Source of the DNA: UBA10649 sp964597445 | GTDB taxonomy: Bacteria; Actinomycetota; Actinomycetes; S36-B12 | Assembly (NCBI GenBank): GCA_964597445.1 | Contig: CAZQXO010000045.1 | Location: 1 to 16,430, forward strand | Direction of reading: 5' to 3' | Length of the DNA stretch: 16,430 bases | Shown here: positions 13,627-16,430 of the stretch, piece by piece | Layout: every line of letters begins with the position of its first letter | How positions within the stretch are numbered: position 1 is the stretch's first letter | Program-made: the position numbers and the translations under genes | Notes under the pieces: generated by a model | What the model saw: only the letters and a program-made list of their open reading frames with translations | Told to the model about the DNA's origin: nothing | Databases searched by the model: none

Positions 13627-14211
13627 TCAGGTGGTGAGGCCGAGCTTGCGCAGGCCGGCCCACGTCGCCGGCAGCAGGCCCGCGGCCACGGCGATCTTGA
13701 TCGCGTCGCCGATCAGGAACGGAGTCAGGCCGAGGGTGATCGCGGTGGCCCAGTCGGCGTCGATGGCGAACTTCAGCCAGGTGACGCCGATCGCGTAGAT
13801 CACCAGGTTCCCGACGACCATGAGGCCGGCGGTGCGCAGGGGTGTGCGGGTGGCGCCTCCCTCGGCGATACGGCCGACGACGAGGGCCGCAGCGATGAAG
13901 CCCAGGATGTAGCCGAAGCTCGGGGCACTGAAGCCGGACGATCCCTCAGCGAACCACGGCACGCCGGCGATGCCGGCGATCGCGTAGACGAGCATGGCGA
14001 GCATGCCGCGAAGGGAGCCCAGGGCTGCGGCCGTGAGGAGGACGGCGAAGGTCTGGAGGGTCAGGGGCACCGGAGTGAAGGGCAGGGGCACGGCCACCTG
14101 AGCGGCCAGTCCGACGAACGCAGCGCCGCCGGCGATGAGCACGAGGTTCCGAACCAGCGTGGAGGGGAACACGTCCGCGAGCACACGGGGCTGGGGAGCG
14201 GCGATGGCCAT
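13627..14211 (-). CDS. bioY: Biotin transporter BioY
   Basis: This 194-residue membrane protein with six helices is the substrate-binding S component of the biotin ECF transporter. Characteristic stretches are VPLPFTPVPLTLQTFAVLL (about 41-59), LGSLRGMLAMLVYAIAGIAGVPWFA (about 64-88) and GFSAPSFGYILGFIAAAL (about 93-110), all seen in BioY. The end (FLIGDAIKIAVAAGLLP) is also typical. ATG at 14211 has AGGAGG four bases upstream. No bioM or bioN genes for the energy-coupling part are in the window, so this could be a solitary BioY or rely on a shared module. It diverges from the DUF3145 gene, and biotin is the cofactor of the carboxylase complex encoded beyond that gene. Confidence 0.95.
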   Translation of the reverse strand: MAIAAPQPRVLADVFPSTLVRNLVLIAGGAAFVGLAAQVAVPLPFTPVPLTLQTFAVLLTAAALGSLRGMLAMLVYAIAGIAGVPWFAEGSSGFSAPSFGYILGFIAAALVVGRIAEGGATRTPLRTAGLMVVGNLVIYAIGVTWLKFAIDADWATAITLGLTPFLIGDAIKIAVAAGLLPATWAGLRKLGLTT

Positions 14212-14303
14212 GCTGCCTCCTGAGAGAGTCGCCCCGAGGCGGGGACTCCCGAACCCTACCGAAACACGCGGGGCGTCGTGGCGGGTGAAGGGCCCCGGGG
14301 AGT

Positions 14304-14309
14304 TATCCT
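14304..14309 (+). promoter_or_regulatory. Possible -10 element (TATCCT) for DUF3145 gene
   Basis: TATCCT matches TANNNT 66 bases before the ATG. No recognisable -35 box is found. A short inverted repeat ACGTC-gatcgt-GACGT follows at 14317-14332, whose role is unknown; it could be an operator or chance. Confidence 0.25.
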
Positions 14310-14375
14310 CATCACACGTCGATCGTGACGTCCGCTCGAGAACGCTGGGGAAGGCGACTCTCGAAGGAGGCGGAC

Positions 14376-14921
14376 ATGACGGTCGTGGTCAACGCGAAGG
14401 GTGCGTCCGACGCTGGGCCCAGCATGGGGCCGGCTCGAGGCGTCATTTTTGTGCATTCCTGCCCTCGCGCGGTGAGCCCGCACGTCGACTGGGCCCTGGC
14501 GCGGGTGTTCGGATCCCGGATCGGCGTCGACTGGGCCGAGCAGCCGATCGAGCCCGGAGCCGTGCGCGCGGAGCTGATCTGGGGTGGTCCGATCGGCACC
14601 GGCGCCAAGATCGCCAGTGCCCTGCATGCCTTCCGCCAACTGCGCCACGAGGTGACGGAGGACCCGAGTCCGGGTCGCGAGGGTGAGCGCTTCTCCTTCA
14701 CCCCGAGTCTGGGCCTGTTCCGTGCATCGATCGGCGTGCACGGCGACGTCATGGTTCCCGAGGATCGTCTGCGCACCGCCCTCGCCCAGGTCGCCACCAC
14801 AGGGGAGTCCCTGAGCGAGGAGATCGCCCGGCTGATCGGGGCGCCATGGGACGAGGAGCTCGAGCCCTACCGATGCGCTCACGAGGGCTCGACGGTGCGC
14901 GTGCTGCACCAGGTGGTCTGA
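14376..14921 (+). CDS. DUF3145 family protein
   Basis: This 181-residue soluble protein is closely patterned on the actinobacterial DUF3145 family. It has RGVIFVHSCPRAVSPHVDWAL near residues 21-41, the AELIWGGPIGTGAKIASALHAFRQLRHEVTED block (about 65-96), SFTPSLGLFRASIGVHGDVMVPEDRLR (about 107-133) and the closing WDEELEPYR plus RVLHQVV. No enzymatic function is known for the family. Its gene is commonly found beside fatty-acid synthesis genes in actinobacteria, as here. GGAGG stands six bases before the ATG. It faces the carboxyltransferase gene end-to-end with 32 bases between stops, so it is on a separate transcript from accD and fabF despite adjacency. Confidence 0.93.
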   Translation: MTVVVNAKGASDAGPSMGPARGVIFVHSCPRAVSPHVDWALARVFGSRIGVDWAEQPIEPGAVRAELIWGGPIGTGAKIASALHAFRQLRHEVTEDPSPGREGERFSFTPSLGLFRASIGVHGDVMVPEDRLRTALAQVATTGESLSEEIARLIGAPWDEELEPYRCAHEGSTVRVLHQVV

Positions 14922-14953
14922 GCCAGAACCGGATCGACGGGCGTGGCAGCCGC

Positions 14954-16357
14954 CTAGAGCGGGATGTTCCCGTGCTGGCCCCGGTGGCCTGGCGTGTCGC
15001 GCAGCACCTGCGCGACCGTCGAGCGCGTCACGGCCGGATCCACCACGGCGTCCACGACTCCCATGTCGACCGCGCGCGCGATGCCGCCGGAGATGACCTC
15101 GTGCTCGGCGGCGAGCTCGAGCTCCACCTGCGCCCGGGCGTCCTCCGGCACTTCCGCGAGTCGCCGGCGGTGGAGGATGCGAATGGCCGCAACCGCGCCC
15201 ATGACCGCGACCTCGGCATCCGGCCAGGCGAAGACCTTGGTCGCCCCCAGCGAGGCGGAGTTCATCGCGACATAGGCACCGCCGTAGGCCTTGCGGGTCA
15301 CGACGGTCACCCGCGGGACGACGCACTCAGCGAAGGCGTGCAGGAGCTTCGCGCCGCGACGGACGACTCCCTCCCACTCCTGCCCCACGCCGGGCAGATA
15401 GCCGGGCACGTCGACCAGCACGACGAGCGGAACGGCGAACGCGTCGCACATGCGGACGAATCGAGCGGCCTTCTCAGCGCTGTTGGAGTCCAGGCAGCCG
15501 CCGAGGCGAAGCGGATTGTTCGCGACGATGCCCACCGTGCGGCCACCGAGGCGCCCGAGACCGACGACGATGTTCGGAGCCCACTTGGCGTGAAGCTCCT
15601 CGAACGTTCCGGCATCGCAGAACTGCTCGATCATGGGGTGCACGTCGTACGCACGTCGAGAGGACTCCGGGAGCGTGGCACCGAGATCGACGTCATGGAT
15701 CGCGTCGAGATCGAGAGAACCCTGGTAGCCCAGGAGCGTGGCCAGCGTGCGAGCTCGCTCCAGCGCCTCGGCCTCGGACTCGGTGGTCACGTGCACGACG
15801 CCGCTGCGCCGGCCGTGGGGCTCCGGGCCACCGAGGCGGTCCATGTCGACGTCCTCGCCCGTCACCGACCGGACGACTTCGGGGCCGGTCACGAAGATCC
15901 GGCCGGCCGGGCCCAGGATGACGATGTCGGTCAGCGCCGGGCCGTAGGCCGCACCTCCGGCCGCCGGGCCCAGGACGACGGAGATCTGGGGCACCTTGCC
16001 GGAGATGCGGGTCTGCGCGGCGAAGACCCGGCCGACACCGTCGAGGCTCGCGACACCCTCCCGCAGGCGGGCACCTCCGGAGTGCCAGATGCCGATGACG
16101 GGTGCGGAGTCGGCGAATGCGCGGTCGTAGGCGGTGATGATCGCGCGGCAGCCCTCGAACCCCATGGCTCCGCCCTGCACCGTGGGGTCGGTGCAGAAGG
16201 CGACGACGTGCGTCCCGTTGGCCCGGCCCACGGCGGCGATGACACCTCGGTCGTCGACCGGGCTGATGGTCGTGAACTCGCCGTCGTCGAAGAAGGCGCC
16301 CAGACGCACGAGGGGGTGACGCGGATCCAGCTCGGTCTCTGCCGGCGCCGTGGTCAT
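14954..16357 (-). CDS. accD: Acyl-CoA carboxylase carboxyltransferase beta subunit (AccD-type)
   Basis: This 467-residue protein catalyses the carboxyltransferase half-reaction, moving CO2 from biotin on a partner alpha subunit to acetyl-CoA or propionyl-CoA to feed fatty-acid synthesis. Two crotonase-like halves are visible. The N half (about 20-230) has the oxyanion stretch GPAAGGAAYGPALTD and GIWHSGGARLREG. The C half (about 240-450) has NNPLRLGGCLDSNSAEKAARFVR, VDVPGYLPGVGQEWEG and RKAYGGAYVAMNS. ATG at 16357 is one base after the FabF stop (TGACATG), so the pair is translationally coupled; an upstream in-frame ATG at 16387 lies within fabF and is rejected. This placement equals that of the FAS-II-linked accD6 of mycobacteria. 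The biotin-bearing alpha subunit is not in the window. Confidence 0.94.
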   Translation of the reverse strand: MTTAPAETELDPRHPLVRLGAFFDDGEFTTISPVDDRGVIAAVGRANGTHVVAFCTDPTVQGGAMGFEGCRAIITAYDRAFADSAPVIGIWHSGGARLREGVASLDGVGRVFAAQTRISGKVPQISVVLGPAAGGAAYGPALTDIVILGPAGRIFVTGPEVVRSVTGEDVDMDRLGGPEPHGRRSGVVHVTTESEAEALERARTLATLLGYQGSLDLDAIHDVDLGATLPESSRRAYDVHPMIEQFCDAGTFEELHAKWAPNIVVGLGRLGGRTVGIVANNPLRLGGCLDSNSAEKAARFVRMCDAFAVPLVVLVDVPGYLPGVGQEWEGVVRRGAKLLHAFAECVVPRVTVVTRKAYGGAYVAMNSASLGATKVFAWPDAEVAVMGAVAAIRILHRRRLAEVPEDARAQVELELAAEHEVISGGIARAVDMGVVDAVVDPAVTRSTVAQVLRDTPGHRGQHGNIPL

Positions 16358-16358
16358 G

Positions 16359-16430
16359 TCATGCGCTCCTGAAGACGAGGGCGACATCGTGGCCGCCGAA
16401 GCCGAACGAGTTGTTCAGGGCCGCGATGTC
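16359..16430 (-). CDS. fabF: C-terminal end of beta-ketoacyl-ACP synthase II (FabF), cut by window
   Basis: The last 23 codons are visible, ending in NNSFGFGGHDVALVFRSA. The SFGFGGHN-like stretch is the conserved C-terminal signature of FabF/KasA condensing enzymes, which extend acyl chains on the acyl carrier protein. Here the usual Asn after GGH is Asp. The gene extends beyond the right end of the window and is coupled to accD downstream. Confidence 0.9.
   Translation of the reverse strand, partial: DIAALNNSFGFGGHDVALVFRSA

Noticed and set aside
14846..16372. A 508-codon plus-strand frame opposite accD
   Set aside because: It is longer than accD, but accD has full carboxyltransferase motifs and couples to fabF. 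The plus frame lacks any family pattern.

Overview
High-GC, gene-dense DNA with strongly GC-biased third codon positions, GTG starts and a fabF-accD-DUF3145 neighbourhood. This indicates an Actinomycetota chromosome, probably order Micrococcales or a relative; the order is a guess.

Layout. (1) 1-3195, plus strand: the 3' part of a phospholipase C/acid phosphatase-family phosphoesterase, an aquaporin-family channel coupled to it by an ATGA overlap, and a FUSC-family membrane protein. (2) 3196-5225: a patch of lower GC and low coding density. It holds an unrecognised ORF remnant, a peptidase E (S51)-like gene whose nucleophile Ser is replaced by Cys, and a possible membrane-gene relic with an in-frame stop. 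It looks like a decayed or transferred island. (3) 5226-7117: a small four-helix membrane protein diverging from a DUF4287/DUF1801 protein, a 39-residue Cys/His protein not recovered by long-ORF calling, and an exported helical protein. (4) 7251-9690, plus strand: a small SIGS-repeat protein, a GAF-like LuxR-type regulator, a class F-type sortase, and a helical protein of unknown function. (5) 9718-12100: a divergent pair of transcription units around a perfect 16-bp palindrome of the CsoR/CstR operator type. Leftward are a CPVC-motif membrane protein and a canonical S51 peptidase; rightward is a TDT-family (TehA/SLAC1/Ssu1-like) transporter. (6) 12180-13589: a PLP-dependent group II decarboxylase. 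(7) 13627-16430: the biotin transporter BioY, DUF3145, an acyl-CoA carboxylase beta subunit and the 3' end of FabF, a fatty-acid synthesis block in which biotin uptake sits beside a biotin-dependent carboxylase subunit.

Most notable are the symmetric operator whose two TAT ends each lie in a divergent -10 element, the Ser-to-Cys S51 protein beside a second canonical S51 gene, the SIGS-repeat gene, and three starts with a TANNNT-N6-start geometry that suggests leaderless mRNAs. No rRNA, tRNA, CRISPR array or intact insertion sequence was recognised.
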